Part shown: piece by piece, positions 1-8,317 of the stretch | Layout of the letters: every line of letters begins with the position of its first letter | Numbering within the stretch: the first letter of the stretch is position 1 | Assembly (NCBI GenBank): GCA_028279215.1 | Contig: JANQOF010000027.1 | Span: forward strand, 1-64,000 | Direction of reading: 5' to 3' | DNA: 64,000 nucleotides | Source of the DNA: Pirellulales bacterium | GTDB taxonomy: Bacteria > Planctomycetota > Planctomycetia > Pirellulales > Lacipirellulaceae | Made by a program: the position numbers and the translations under genes | Notes under the pieces: generated by a model | The model's input: the letters and a program-made list of their open reading frames with translations, nothing else | What the model was told of the DNA's origin: nothing | Databases searched by the model: none

Positions 1-905
1 ACCAACATGGTGCCGACCGACGCGACCACCATCGTGTTCAGCGCCAGCAGGTTCACGATTCCCGGTTCACTGAACCACCAAACGAACGTGGCGAGTGCGG
101 CGATGAGCAACTCCACGCCCATGCCCGCGGCCGAGACGGCCATCCGGTGCCAACGATTTGGCAGCGACCAGATATCCGTCACATCGCAGTACAACGTGGG
201 AACAAACGCAAGCAGCATGACTCCAAGCTCGTGCACCTCGGCACCCAAATGCTTGGCCACCAATGCGTGGCCCAACTCGTGCAGCACCTTCACTACCGTC
301 ACCGTCGCCGCCAACCACAACCAGTTGCGAGGCGCGAAGAGTTCGGAAAGCGTCGGTAGCCGATCGACGAACTCGCCAGCATGGGAAACGATCAGCCAAA
401 TGGCCGCAAGAATAATGGCAGCCGCGACGGCTAACGCCACGGGGTGAAATAGCGGTCGCAGTATTGCGTGCAGTCGATCGAGCAGTCGATCTGGGTCGAT
501 GCCGCGGAAGCGGATTGCCAAGAGTTCGGTCCACGACCAAGCGTAGCGGAGGCGCCGTCGCCGCTGGGCTGCATTGGCCAGCTCGGCGCCTTGCCCCGAC
601 GCGGTTGACATTAACAATCCCGCCTGGTGCATCCGCGAAAGGTAGTTCTGGATTTCGGCAAGCGTGATTCGCTCGGGCGCGAAGCGTCGTTCGAGCGCAC
701 TCTGTAGTTTTCGCAACGACGTTTGTTCGTCGAGCAAGCCAAGCAGACAGAACTCTCGCTCGCCTAATTCGTGTTGCTCAAGCGACAAGGGATCCTTCAC
801 TACCCACATACCGCGCCCCGGCACCGCGATGGCCATTGTCATCACGTCGCGGCGGGCTACCAGCGGCAAGGGCGAGTCGTTCGTGGCGGGGAAGCGAAGG
901 GCCAT
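1..905 (-). CDS. M50 (site-2 protease-like) membrane metallopeptidase, 3' end outside window
   Basis: Partial; 301 N-terminal residues lie in the window and the gene runs off the left edge. Residues 1-100 form a soluble region resembling the PqqD-like/winged segment that precedes the protease in planctomycete export clusters. A membrane segment lies near 155-175, then the zinc site HELGH at 209-213 in 'VLHELGHALVAKHLGA', then hydrophobic segments near 255-275 and 285-300. M50 enzymes cleave within membranes; beside HlyD adaptors they are thought to serve export or maturation, which is inference here. ATG 905 is the only ATG after the upstream in-frame stop; no clear ribosome site is visible. 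It follows the HlyD adaptor gene by 38 bp and is probably co-transcribed. A fused C-terminal lipoyl domain is possible but out of view. Confidence 0.85.
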   Translation of the reverse strand, partial: MALRFPATNDSPLPLVARRDVMTMAIAVPGRGMWVVKDPLSLEQHELGEREFCLLGLLDEQTSLRKLQSALERRFAPERITLAEIQNYLSRMHQAGLLMSTASGQGAELANAAQRRRRLRYAWSWTELLAIRFRGIDPDRLLDRLHAILRPLFHPVALAVAAAIILAAIWLIVSHAGEFVDRLPTLSELFAPRNWLWLAATVTVVKVLHELGHALVAKHLGAEVHELGVMLLAFVPTLYCDVTDIWSLPNRWHRMAVSAAGMGVELLIAALATFVWWFSEPGIVNLLALNTMVVASVGTML

Positions 906-943
906 TCGAGCGTCGATGTTGAATTGAGAGGCTGGATGAGTAG

Positions 944-1915
944 CTATTCTGAGTTCTTATCGGCGATGTTGTTTCCGGTTGCCGTGTTGCGCTCGCCTTC
1001 AATTCGCATCTCGACCGGTTGGCCTGGACGGAGTGCGCCGCGCGGGTTATCGACTTCGGCCCACAAACGGACTTGTTTGTTGATGGGATCGATTTCTGGA
1101 CTGACGAACACAACTGGGCCCTGCACGGCGTCGTTGGTGCTGGAGACTACAACGATTGCCTGCCGGCCTACCAGACCCGCAGCCGCTTCGGAAGCAGAGA
1201 CAAAGCCCTCGGCCTTGAGCCGCTCGGTGCTGACTAGTCGTACCACCTTTTGCCCCGGTTCGACCCATTCGCCCACGCTTGCTTCCACCGCCACGGCGAT
1301 ACCGTCGATGGGCGCGACTATTCGCCGCCGTCGGATCTCAAGGTTGGCCGCTTCGAGTTTGCGCCGCGCCACCTGCTCGGCCAACTTTGCAAGTCGCAAG
1401 GTGTGCCGGCCCGCTTCGACTTCGAGCTTCAGCTTCTCGACGTTCAACCGTTCGACGTCAATTTGCGATTGCGAGACGCTCTTGGCGAACTTGGCGATCG
1501 ATTCTTCGCTACGCGCTAGTTCGGCTTCAGCGACCCGTTGGGCGGATTCAGCGGCGCGGACTGCCACGTCGTTCTCCGACTCCGCTACGGCAAGCGCCAA
1601 CTCGGCCTCGGCGGTCTGGGCTGCGATGCGGGCGGCCGTGTCGTCGATGCGGGCAATTACCTGGCCCCGCTTCACATTCGAACCTTCACTGACTGACAGA
1701 TCTACTAGCACTCCGCTCTCACCCGCGGCCAGGTCAGTTTCGTCGATAAGCTGGAGCACGACCGACTCGGCAACAATTGAGTCGGCAGCGCTAGCAGAAC
1801 TGGCTACGACGATCAAATAAACGGCTAGAAACAATTTGAGAATCGCCCACTCTCCCCTCGGGGGAGAGGGTTGTGAAACTGCTTCGAGTAGTGAGCAACA
1901 TGCGTCTTGCGTCAT
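944..1915 (-). CDS. HlyD-family periplasmic adaptor (membrane fusion protein)
   Basis: 323 residues. A hydrophobic stretch near 26-43 ('FLAVYLIVVASSASA') reads as a signal peptide. It is followed by a lipoyl-like half-motif, a long Ala/Glu-rich coiled coil (about 95-190), the second lipoyl half ('APIDGIAVAVEASVGEWVEP') and a beta-barrel region ending 'LRPGQPVEMRIEGE'. Such adaptors bridge an inner-membrane transporter to a TolC-like channel. ATG 1915 lies one base after the stop of the upstream HlyD/GAF gene and has a GGGAG ribosome site, so the two are probably translationally coupled. Oddly, a perfect 8-bp hairpin (CTCTCCCC/GGGGAGAG, 1850-1868) falls inside the first 25 codons; a TTG start at 1834 after it would leave a tighter signal peptide and is the alternative. 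Confidence 0.85.
   Translation of the reverse strand: MTQDACCSLLEAVSQPSPPRGEWAILKLFLAVYLIVVASSASAADSIVAESVVLQLIDETDLAAGESGVLVDLSVSEGSNVKRGQVIARIDDTAARIAAQTAEAELALAVAESENDVAVRAAESAQRVAEAELARSEESIAKFAKSVSQSQIDVERLNVEKLKLEVEAGRHTLRLAKLAEQVARRKLEAANLEIRRRRIVAPIDGIAVAVEASVGEWVEPGQKVVRLVSTERLKAEGFVSASEAAAGLVGRQAIVVVSSTNDAVQGPVVFVSPEIDPINKQVRLWAEVDNPRGALRPGQPVEMRIEGERNTATGNNIADKNSE
1850..1868. repeat. CTCTCCCC/GGGGAGAG hairpin inside the HlyD adaptor gene
   Basis: Eight-base perfect inverted repeat (1850-1857 and 1861-1868) with loop TCG. It resembles the dispersed CTCTCCC/GGGAGAG intergenic elements of many GC-rich genomes; a decayed piece (GCGAGAGGGT) lies near 14692. Here it sits in the 5' coding region, encoding about residues 16-22. 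Confidence 0.6.
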
Positions 1916-1916
1916 T

Positions 1917-3947
1917 TCAAAACTCCCACCAGTTACGTAACGTTCGCCAGAAGTCGTGCATCATGACGTAACCCATTGGTTTTTCGCCCACGATAATTCG
2001 CGCTCGCACCGAGCCGCCGGGGCGAAGGGCCGCGGTTCGCAGTTCGTCTGGCAGCGGCTGGTCGGGTAGCGCCTCGACGCGAACTTCGCGGTGCTCGCTG
2101 CCCGCGGGTGTGGTCACCAAATCCGCACGCTGTGCAATGCGACTAACAGTGGCCGTGTGCAGTTCGCTTGCGTCGCTACCTAACCGGTATTCGACCACCA
2201 AGGGTTCATCGTTCGCGTCGCGAAGCAGGTCGAGCTTTTCATCGGGCACCGCGAGTTCCACTAGCCAGTCGCCCGCCGTATCGGCTACCGTCACCAATAC
2301 CTGCCCGCGCTCGACTGGCCGCCCCGGAGCCAAGCGTTCGTCGACCTGCCAAGTGGTGACAGAACCCGCCAGTGGGCTAACTACTTCCAGCGATCGCGCC
2401 TCGCTTTCGCGAAGCGACAGTTGCTGGTCGAGATTCTCAAGTTTCGTTTTCAGTTGTTGCTCCTCGCCGCTCAGCCGATACAGCTCCAAAGGATCAGTCG
2501 ATGCGGCCGCCGCGGTGGTTCGGGTGGAGCGTACCGCTTCGAGTTGCTTGCGGGTGGTTGCCTGCTCGCCGCGCAGTTGTTCGATTTGGGCGGCCAACTC
2601 TGGGTCGCGAAGTACGAGCAGCGTTTCGTCTTTGTTGACCAGCCGACCATGCTCGACCGCCAAACGATCGACAATGGCGGTGCGCGGGGCGAATACATCT
2701 CGTCGCTCCACAGGCACGAGCTGCCCACGGACATCCACCGTAAGCGTTGTCGGAACGGTCAATAGCGCCATGGCGATGGCACCCACGAAGAGCGCGGCTA
2801 CCGACAGCCGAAACAACGTTCGCGGCATGCGTAACCAGCCGAGTGTGCGCAGCACCGAGCCCAACGGCAACTCGTGCCAGGCAACCGCATTAGCCACCGC
2901 TGGCGCCGCGGTACTCGCGAGTTCGGCGACCGCCATCGGACTGAGGTCACGCTGCTGGACGCCAAATTGCTCGGCGACCAATACCCCGCGTGTTTTTGAG
3001 TTCTGGAAAGTATTCTTGGCCGATGGGACGGGCATCACAACCAGCCGCCGGGCATGGAACTCGTCGACATACCGCGTGACCGCTTGTTCGACTTGCGGCG
3101 CTGCGCTCGCATCGCCGTCCGACTGGTCGGCATACTCGATTGGCTCGTCGAGCTGCACTGCCATGGCGGCAAGCTGTTCGAGCGCCCGCGCTGCTCGGCT
3201 ACGCCGCTCGATACGTTGCGTACCGCTTGAGGCGAGCAGCTTGGCACCTCGGCCGCTTGATGCGAGTACGCTGAGCCGATCGCAATCGAGCAGCCGCCGG
3301 CCCTCGTTGGTTATGGCCATGGCGGTCCTAACCAGATCGTTTTCGCCATCAATTTGCTCGGCGAATCGCGCTAAGTCCGCATTGGTAGAACGTTCTTGGG
3401 AAAGCCGCGCCAGTTCTTGTCGAATGTGATACCCGGCCGCCAGATCGCTAGCAGCGGCGAGCACTTGCTCGGCCCCTTGGTAACTGGAGGGCGCTCGACC
3501 GGCGGGCAGCAGTAAGGCGATCGCCGCCAAAGCGCCGCGGCCATCGTGAGTCCAATCTTCCAGCGTGACCGGCGCAATCAAGTAGTGTTCGTTCGTGGGA
3601 TTCTCGGTCGACGCGTGAGGACCGCGCGGCGGGAGCGAGACGACCTTGTCCGATTGCATTGCCGTGGCCACCAGGTGTTCGTGCTTCGGGCGATCGTTAA
3701 CCGACTCCGCCCACCCAGCGCTCTGGGCGGCAAGTTGCAACCGTCCCTGCTTTCGGAGCCATACCACCGCGTGCGTGGGTGCTAGCAACGTCGCGAGATG
3801 GGCAATCGTTGTGCGATAGAATTCTTCGGGCGGCCCGGACGCTTTGGCGGCAGTGGCTACTTGGTCCAACACGCGGTCGAGCTCATCCCAAACGGCCTGA
3901 TCGGCGGGGGAGTCAACGCGCGACGGACTTTGGGACGCGGGGCTCAT
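1917..3947 (-). CDS. HlyD-family adaptor fused to two N-terminal GAF domains
   Basis: 676 residues. Residues 20-170 and about 200-360 look like two GAF-type sensor domains (for example 'THAVVWLRKQGRL' and 'RRLLDCDRLSVLA'). One membrane segment lies at about 378-398 ('LFVGAIAMALLTV'). The periplasmic part has lipoyl halves, a coiled coil (about 450-500) and a C-terminal barrel ending 'LRPGGSVRARIIVGE'. The arrangement suggests cytoplasmic sensing attached to an export adaptor; the ligand is unknown. The start is set at ATG 3947 because the earlier 24 codons are low-complexity and out of character. It heads the leftward HlyD-HlyD-M50 cluster and diverges from the TolC-like gene, with about 217 bp between start codons for both promoters. 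GAF-HlyD fusions occur in planctomycetes; the role is inferred. Confidence 0.82.
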   Translation of the reverse strand: MSPASQSPSRVDSPADQAVWDELDRVLDQVATAAKASGPPEEFYRTTIAHLATLLAPTHAVVWLRKQGRLQLAAQSAGWAESVNDRPKHEHLVATAMQSDKVVSLPPRGPHASTENPTNEHYLIAPVTLEDWTHDGRGALAAIALLLPAGRAPSSYQGAEQVLAAASDLAAGYHIRQELARLSQERSTNADLARFAEQIDGENDLVRTAMAITNEGRRLLDCDRLSVLASSGRGAKLLASSGTQRIERRSRAARALEQLAAMAVQLDEPIEYADQSDGDASAAPQVEQAVTRYVDEFHARRLVVMPVPSAKNTFQNSKTRGVLVAEQFGVQQRDLSPMAVAELASTAAPAVANAVAWHELPLGSVLRTLGWLRMPRTLFRLSVAALFVGAIAMALLTVPTTLTVDVRGQLVPVERRDVFAPRTAIVDRLAVEHGRLVNKDETLLVLRDPELAAQIEQLRGEQATTRKQLEAVRSTRTTAAAASTDPLELYRLSGEEQQLKTKLENLDQQLSLRESEARSLEVVSPLAGSVTTWQVDERLAPGRPVERGQVLVTVADTAGDWLVELAVPDEKLDLLRDANDEPLVVEYRLGSDASELHTATVSRIAQRADLVTTPAGSEHREVRVEALPDQPLPDELRTAALRPGGSVRARIIVGEKPMGYVMMHDFWRTLRNWWEF

Positions 3948-4164
3948 AGCCTTCAGTATATTGGTCGGTTGCGGATTTGGATGCTCGCAATCGCGGCGTT
4001 GTGCGCTCGCGCGTGGCAAATAATTCCGATTATGCTGGATTTGCCTCGTGCGGCCGGCCGATGACTCAAAAGACCGTGCTGCCGTGCATTCCTGCGCGCA
4101 GTGCAGTCAATCGGCCCGGGGGGGCAGCCACGCGAGTAGAGAAACTCGCCTTACAACGGCCCCG

Positions 4165-6399
4165 ATGGTTCGTCCGACACGTATCGTTTGTTCACTGCTC
4201 ATGGTGGCTACCACTCTGGTGGGTTGCCATACATTGGATGTTAGTGAATTCAAACCGCACAACGACGTGGCGGCCGAGCACTACGAACTGGTGAGTTCGC
4301 AGATCGAGTACCCGGCCCTTAACGGCTGTTCGGAGGCCGAGTGCGATACCACTATCCGCTCGCTGGCGCCGCGGACCGTTACCAGCGGCGAGCCGGCCGA
4401 GTACCAAGACGTCCGTCTGGCCGACGTTGTTCAACTTGGGCTCACCAATACCGATGTGCTCCGCGACGTTGGCGCCACGGTGGTTCTCAGCCCTGAGGGC
4501 ACCCAAACCAAGTACGACCCCGCCATCATCGAGACCGATCCGGCGTTCGGCATCGAGTCGGCCCTGAGCGCGTTCGACGCTCAGTGGACTACCAGCCTGT
4601 TCTCCGAAAACAATGACCGAGAGATCAACAACGAGTTCTTCGGCGGCGGCACGCGAACGCTACAGCAAAACGCCGGCGTGTTCCAAACACAGCTATCTAA
4701 ACGTGCCGTTACCGGTACGGAGATGTCTGCCCGGCATATCGTGGAGTTCGACGGCAACAACGCGCCGGCGAACCAATTCGATGACGCATGGACCGTGAAG
4801 GTCGAGGGCGAGGTGCGGCAACCGCTGCTGCAGGGCAGCGGCATGGAGTACAACCGCATCGCCGGTCCGACGCAAACGCCGGGCGTGTACGCGGGCGTGG
4901 TGCTGGCTCGAATCAACACCGACGTAGAGTTGGCTCAGTTCGAAGTCGCGGTGCGCGACTACGTGAGTAACGTCGAGAATGCCTATTGGGACCTGTACTA
5001 CGCGTATCGCGATCTCGACGCCAAAATCGCCGCGCGAGACGCGGCCCTCGATACTTGGCGGCGCGTGCGTGCCCTGTACGACGCCGGTCGACGCGGCGGC
5101 GAGGCGGAAAAGGAAGCCCAAGCCCGCGAGCAATACTACCGATTTCAAGAGGAAGTGCAAAACTCACTGGGTGGGCGTCTATTCGATGGCACCCGCACCG
5201 GTAACGGCAGTATGGGCGGTACATTTCGCGGCACCGGTGGTGTGCTGGTGGCCGAGCGGAGGTTGCGGCGGCTGTTAAACTTGCCAGCCAGCGATGGCCG
5301 CCTGCTCCGACCGGTGGAAGACCCCGTGCTTGCGCCGGTGCACTTCGATTGGGAAGAAATTGCCTGGCAAGCGGTCGAACGGCGGGCCGAGTTGCGCCAG
5401 CAGCGATTCCAGGTGCGGAAGCGCGAGCTGGAAGTCATCGCCAGTAAGAACCACTTACTGCCGCGACTCGACGTGGTGGGCCGATATCGCTTCCGCGGGT
5501 TCGGCAAAGACTTGCTCCCCACCGGCGGAACATCTCTACCACGGTTCGATAACGCCTACGAAGACATGATGACCGGCGACTTCCAAGAATGGCAAGTTGG
5601 CTTTGAGATGGACATTCCCATCGGCTACCGCCGTGCCTACACAGCGGTGCGCAATGCCGAGTTGCTACTCGCACGCTCGCGGGCGATCTTGCGCGATCAG
5701 CAGGAGGAAGTGGTGCACCTGACGGCCAATAGTATTGCGGAGGTCGATCGGGCGTTTGCTGTCTCAAAGACCAGCTACAATCGTCTGGCCGCCAGTCGCG
5801 AGCAAGTGGCGGCCGTGCAGGCGGCGTTTGACAACGATAAAGCGTCGCTCGACTTGTTGCTTGAGTCGCAGCGACATCTGGCCGAAGCCCAATCGCGGTA
5901 CTATCGCACGCTCGCGGAATACGCGATCGCCATTAAGAACGTGCACTTCAACAAGGGCACGCTGCTGGAGTACGACGGGGTGTACCTGGCCGAGGGGCTT
6001 TGGCCACAGAAGGCATATAGCGACGCGGCCGCGTTGGAGCGACGCCGAGGAAAAGCCCGGCGACTAAGTTACGCCTCGTCGCTTGCGCCGGTCGTAAGTC
6101 GAGGCGTGTACGATCAGCACCCCAGCGATAGTGGCTATTCGACAGTGAGTACCGATCAGCAGCCGGCTGAGGCGCCCTCCGAGGAGATTGACGCGTCGGG
6201 CGGCGAGTCGTCGATTCTCGACGCACCCACTAAGATGCCCGCGCCAACACCGATCGACGATAAGGTCTCCGAATCGCCGCTACCTGCGGTTGCCGACACG
6301 GTTGCCGAATCCGAGCCAGCTATACCGAAGTTTCCAACACTTATTCCACCGGCGGACGATGCCCATACCGCCGTGGGAGAGCTAAGACTGTTCCGTTAA
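4165..6399 (+). CDS. TolC-family outer-membrane efflux lipoprotein
   Basis: 744 residues. The N-terminus is a lipoprotein signal with lipobox 'TLVGC', Cys21 being the acylation site, which fixes the start at ATG 4165 rather than the ATG 39 codons earlier. Two outer-membrane efflux repeats follow: one around 'YVSNVENAYWDLYYAYRDLD' (residues 270-290), the second around 540-600 with 'DNDKASLDLLLESQRHLAEA'. The last 95 residues are a Pro/Ser/Glu/Asp-rich tail beyond the usual TolC fold, making it longer than the typical 450-500. TolC trimers form the outer-membrane exit duct for HlyD-linked pumps, and the divergent HlyD/HlyD/M50 cluster is the obvious partner. No ATPase or RND pump is visible in the window, so the energising component must be elsewhere or be the M50 protein itself. 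Confidence 0.88.
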   Translation: MVRPTRIVCSLLMVATTLVGCHTLDVSEFKPHNDVAAEHYELVSSQIEYPALNGCSEAECDTTIRSLAPRTVTSGEPAEYQDVRLADVVQLGLTNTDVLRDVGATVVLSPEGTQTKYDPAIIETDPAFGIESALSAFDAQWTTSLFSENNDREINNEFFGGGTRTLQQNAGVFQTQLSKRAVTGTEMSARHIVEFDGNNAPANQFDDAWTVKVEGEVRQPLLQGSGMEYNRIAGPTQTPGVYAGVVLARINTDVELAQFEVAVRDYVSNVENAYWDLYYAYRDLDAKIAARDAALDTWRRVRALYDAGRRGGEAEKEAQAREQYYRFQEEVQNSLGGRLFDGTRTGNGSMGGTFRGTGGVLVAERRLRRLLNLPASDGRLLRPVEDPVLAPVHFDWEEIAWQAVERRAELRQQRFQVRKRELEVIASKNHLLPRLDVVGRYRFRGFGKDLLPTGGTSLPRFDNAYEDMMTGDFQEWQVGFEMDIPIGYRRAYTAVRNAELLLARSRAILRDQQEEVVHLTANSIAEVDRAFAVSKTSYNRLAASREQVAAVQAAFDNDKASLDLLLESQRHLAEAQSRYYRTLAEYAIAIKNVHFNKGTLLEYDGVYLAEGLWPQKAYSDAAALERRRGKARRLSYASSLAPVVSRGVYDQHPSDSGYSTVSTDQQPAEAPSEEIDASGGESSILDAPTKMPAPTPIDDKVSESPLPAVADTVAESEPAIPKFPTLIPPADDAHTAVGELRLFR

Positions 6400-6482
6400 C
6401 GGGACCGTGCGACCAGCTCGCCGCGGCGTTCGTATGCTAGGCTTTCTATAGGTCCAACCATCTCGTCGTAGCGGAGCAAGTC

Positions 6483-6722
6483 ATGCCGCGTCTACCCGGA
6501 AAGCTCGCAGGACGGCTGCGGCACCATGTTGCCACATGGTTCTCGGCCCGCTTGGAAGAATCGCGGCACTGCCGCGACTGTGACGCAGCGGTCAGCCCTT
6601 GGGACCAAGTTTGTCCTGAATGTGGCACGACCAGTCCCGCTCGTGTCCACATCTCACCACTGGTGTTCGCTGGGTTGGGCTTGGCGGTGTTAGCGGTGCT
6701 CGCCGTGGTGCAAGCGGTTTAG
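6483..6722 (+). CDS. small zinc-ribbon membrane protein
   Basis: 79 residues. Two CxxC pairs (Cys30/Cys33 and Cys44/Cys47, 'CRDC' and 'CPEC') form a zinc-ribbon knuckle, followed by a single hydrophobic segment at 60-79 that ends the protein. This is the layout of small planctomycete zinc-ribbon tail-anchored proteins of unknown job. It lies 83 bp after the TolC-like gene and 56 bp before the PhoR-like kinase, all on the same strand, so it may be transcribed with either. Function is not known; the cysteine spacing and the tail anchor are what the sequence shows. Confidence 0.72.
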   Translation: MPRLPGKLAGRLRHHVATWFSARLEESRHCRDCDAAVSPWDQVCPECGTTSPARVHISPLVFAGLGLAVLAVLAVVQAV

Positions 6723-6778
6723 GGGCAGCGTCTTGTGCCCCCTTTTGCACTTTGGGGTTCGGCGCGCATCATAGGTGC

Positions 6779-8155
6779 ATGCTGCGTTCTCGCTTGTACT
6801 GGAAGTTGTTTCTCGCCGTTTTTGGTCTCGTCGCCTCGGCATCGGCGATCACGGCTGCGCTCGGGTATCGGTGGCGCGACCAGCCAGACATGGGAGGTCA
6901 GCTCACTGTGCTGGTGATCGGACTGCTGCTGGTGGCGGCGGCGATTACTTACTTGATTGTACGGAGCCTTGTCGTCCCGCTACTTACACTCCGACGAGCC
7001 GCGCAAGCCATTACCGATGGCGACTATGAGCATCGCGTGCCCGTTCGCTCGAGCGACGAACTCGGCAGCTTGGCCCGATCGTTGAACCAAGTAAGCCAAG
7101 ACCTCGGCCAACAGCTTACCGAGCTGCGCAACAGCGACGAACGTCAGGCGGCCGTGTTGGGCGGCATGGTCGAAGGCGTGGTGGCTGTAGACGACAATCA
7201 CTGCGTGCTGTTTGCGAATGCGGCGGCGGGCAAGCTGTTCGGATTCTTGCCGCCCAGCGTTGTTGGCCGCCGACTACTGGAGGTGATTCGCGACCATACA
7301 CTCGACGCCGCCGTGGCCGAGGTGCTCAACACGCGCCAATCGCAGGCGATTGAATTGGAATGGAACGTCGACACCCCGCGCATCCTCGCCGTTCAGGTGA
7401 CGCCGCTTCCCAGCGCGGTGGACATCGGAGCGGTGATCGTGCTGCACGACAACTCCGAGCTGCGCCGCCTGGAAACGATTCGGCAAGAGTTTATCGCCAA
7501 CGTTTCGCACGAACTCAAAACGCCGCTGAGCAGCATCATGGCGTACACCGAAACCCTGCAGCGCGGCGCGCTCGACGACCCGGAGCATCGCGAGCAGTTT
7601 CTCAATCGCATTGCCGAGCAAGGTGAGCGACTGAACAACCTGATTCAAGACATGTTGAGCCTTGCCCGTATCGAGACCGCGCAGCAGCAGTTCGAAATCG
7701 TTACCGTCGAACTCGCCGACGTGGTGCGACGCTGCATCGACGATTACTCAAGGCAGGCGGCGGCCAAGTCGGTGGCGCTCCAGCCTGTCGATGGGTTCCC
7801 GTCGGCAAAAGTCCGTGCCGACGAAGAAGGGCTGCGGGTGATCTGCAACAATCTGATCGACAACGCGGTGAAGTACACGCCCGACGGTGGCCGTGTCGAC
7901 GTCGAGTGGCGATCGATTAACGGACACGTTCGCATCGAGGTCGCCGACACCGGCCCAGGCATCCCACGAAGCGAAGTAGCGCGAGTGTTCGAGCGATTCT
8001 ACCGCGTCGACAAAGCCCGCTCGCGCGAGTTAGGCAGCACAGGGCTCGGCCTATCGATTGTCAAGCACCTGGTCCAATCGTTCGGCGGCACCGCTGGCGT
8101 CGAAAGCCAACTTGGCCAAGGTAGCCGTTTTTGGGTCGAATTGCCGGCGGCCTAA
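6779..8155 (+). CDS. PhoR-like sensor histidine kinase (HAMP-PAS-HisKA-HATPase)
   Basis: 458 residues. Two membrane segments (about 8-28 and 40-62) are separated by only about a dozen residues, so there is no real periplasmic sensor. HAMP follows (63-115), then PAS (about 125-225), HisKA with phospho-accepting His244 in 'SHELKTP', and an ATPase domain with N box 'NNLIDNAVKYTPDGG', 'DTGPGIP' and 'GSTGLGLSIV'. This matches PhoR-class kinases, which read phosphate status through the Pst transporter and PhoU and phosphorylate PhoB. No response regulator is adjacent; the window's PhoB is 15 kb away, so pairing is inference. The start is ATG 6779: upstream codons overlap the zinc-ribbon gene and are not protein-like. 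Confidence 0.85.
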   Translation: MLRSRLYWKLFLAVFGLVASASAITAALGYRWRDQPDMGGQLTVLVIGLLLVAAAITYLIVRSLVVPLLTLRRAAQAITDGDYEHRVPVRSSDELGSLARSLNQVSQDLGQQLTELRNSDERQAAVLGGMVEGVVAVDDNHCVLFANAAAGKLFGFLPPSVVGRRLLEVIRDHTLDAAVAEVLNTRQSQAIELEWNVDTPRILAVQVTPLPSAVDIGAVIVLHDNSELRRLETIRQEFIANVSHELKTPLSSIMAYTETLQRGALDDPEHREQFLNRIAEQGERLNNLIQDMLSLARIETAQQQFEIVTVELADVVRRCIDDYSRQAAAKSVALQPVDGFPSAKVRADEEGLRVICNNLIDNAVKYTPDGGRVDVEWRSINGHVRIEVADTGPGIPRSEVARVFERFYRVDKARSRELGSTGLGLSIVKHLVQSFGGTAGVESQLGQGSRFWVELPAA

Positions 8156-8317
8156 TGTACCTCCAGGTGCGAGACGTGCTGGCTGTCTGAACACTCGCAA
8201 TAGTCCGACGATCAGAACGGTCCAAAGATCTCGATTTTTCCTTGCCGTGGCGGAATGACGGATGGTAGATTGGTGCACTATCTCGAATCTACTGCACCAA
8301 TCCTTGGAAGACTTCTA

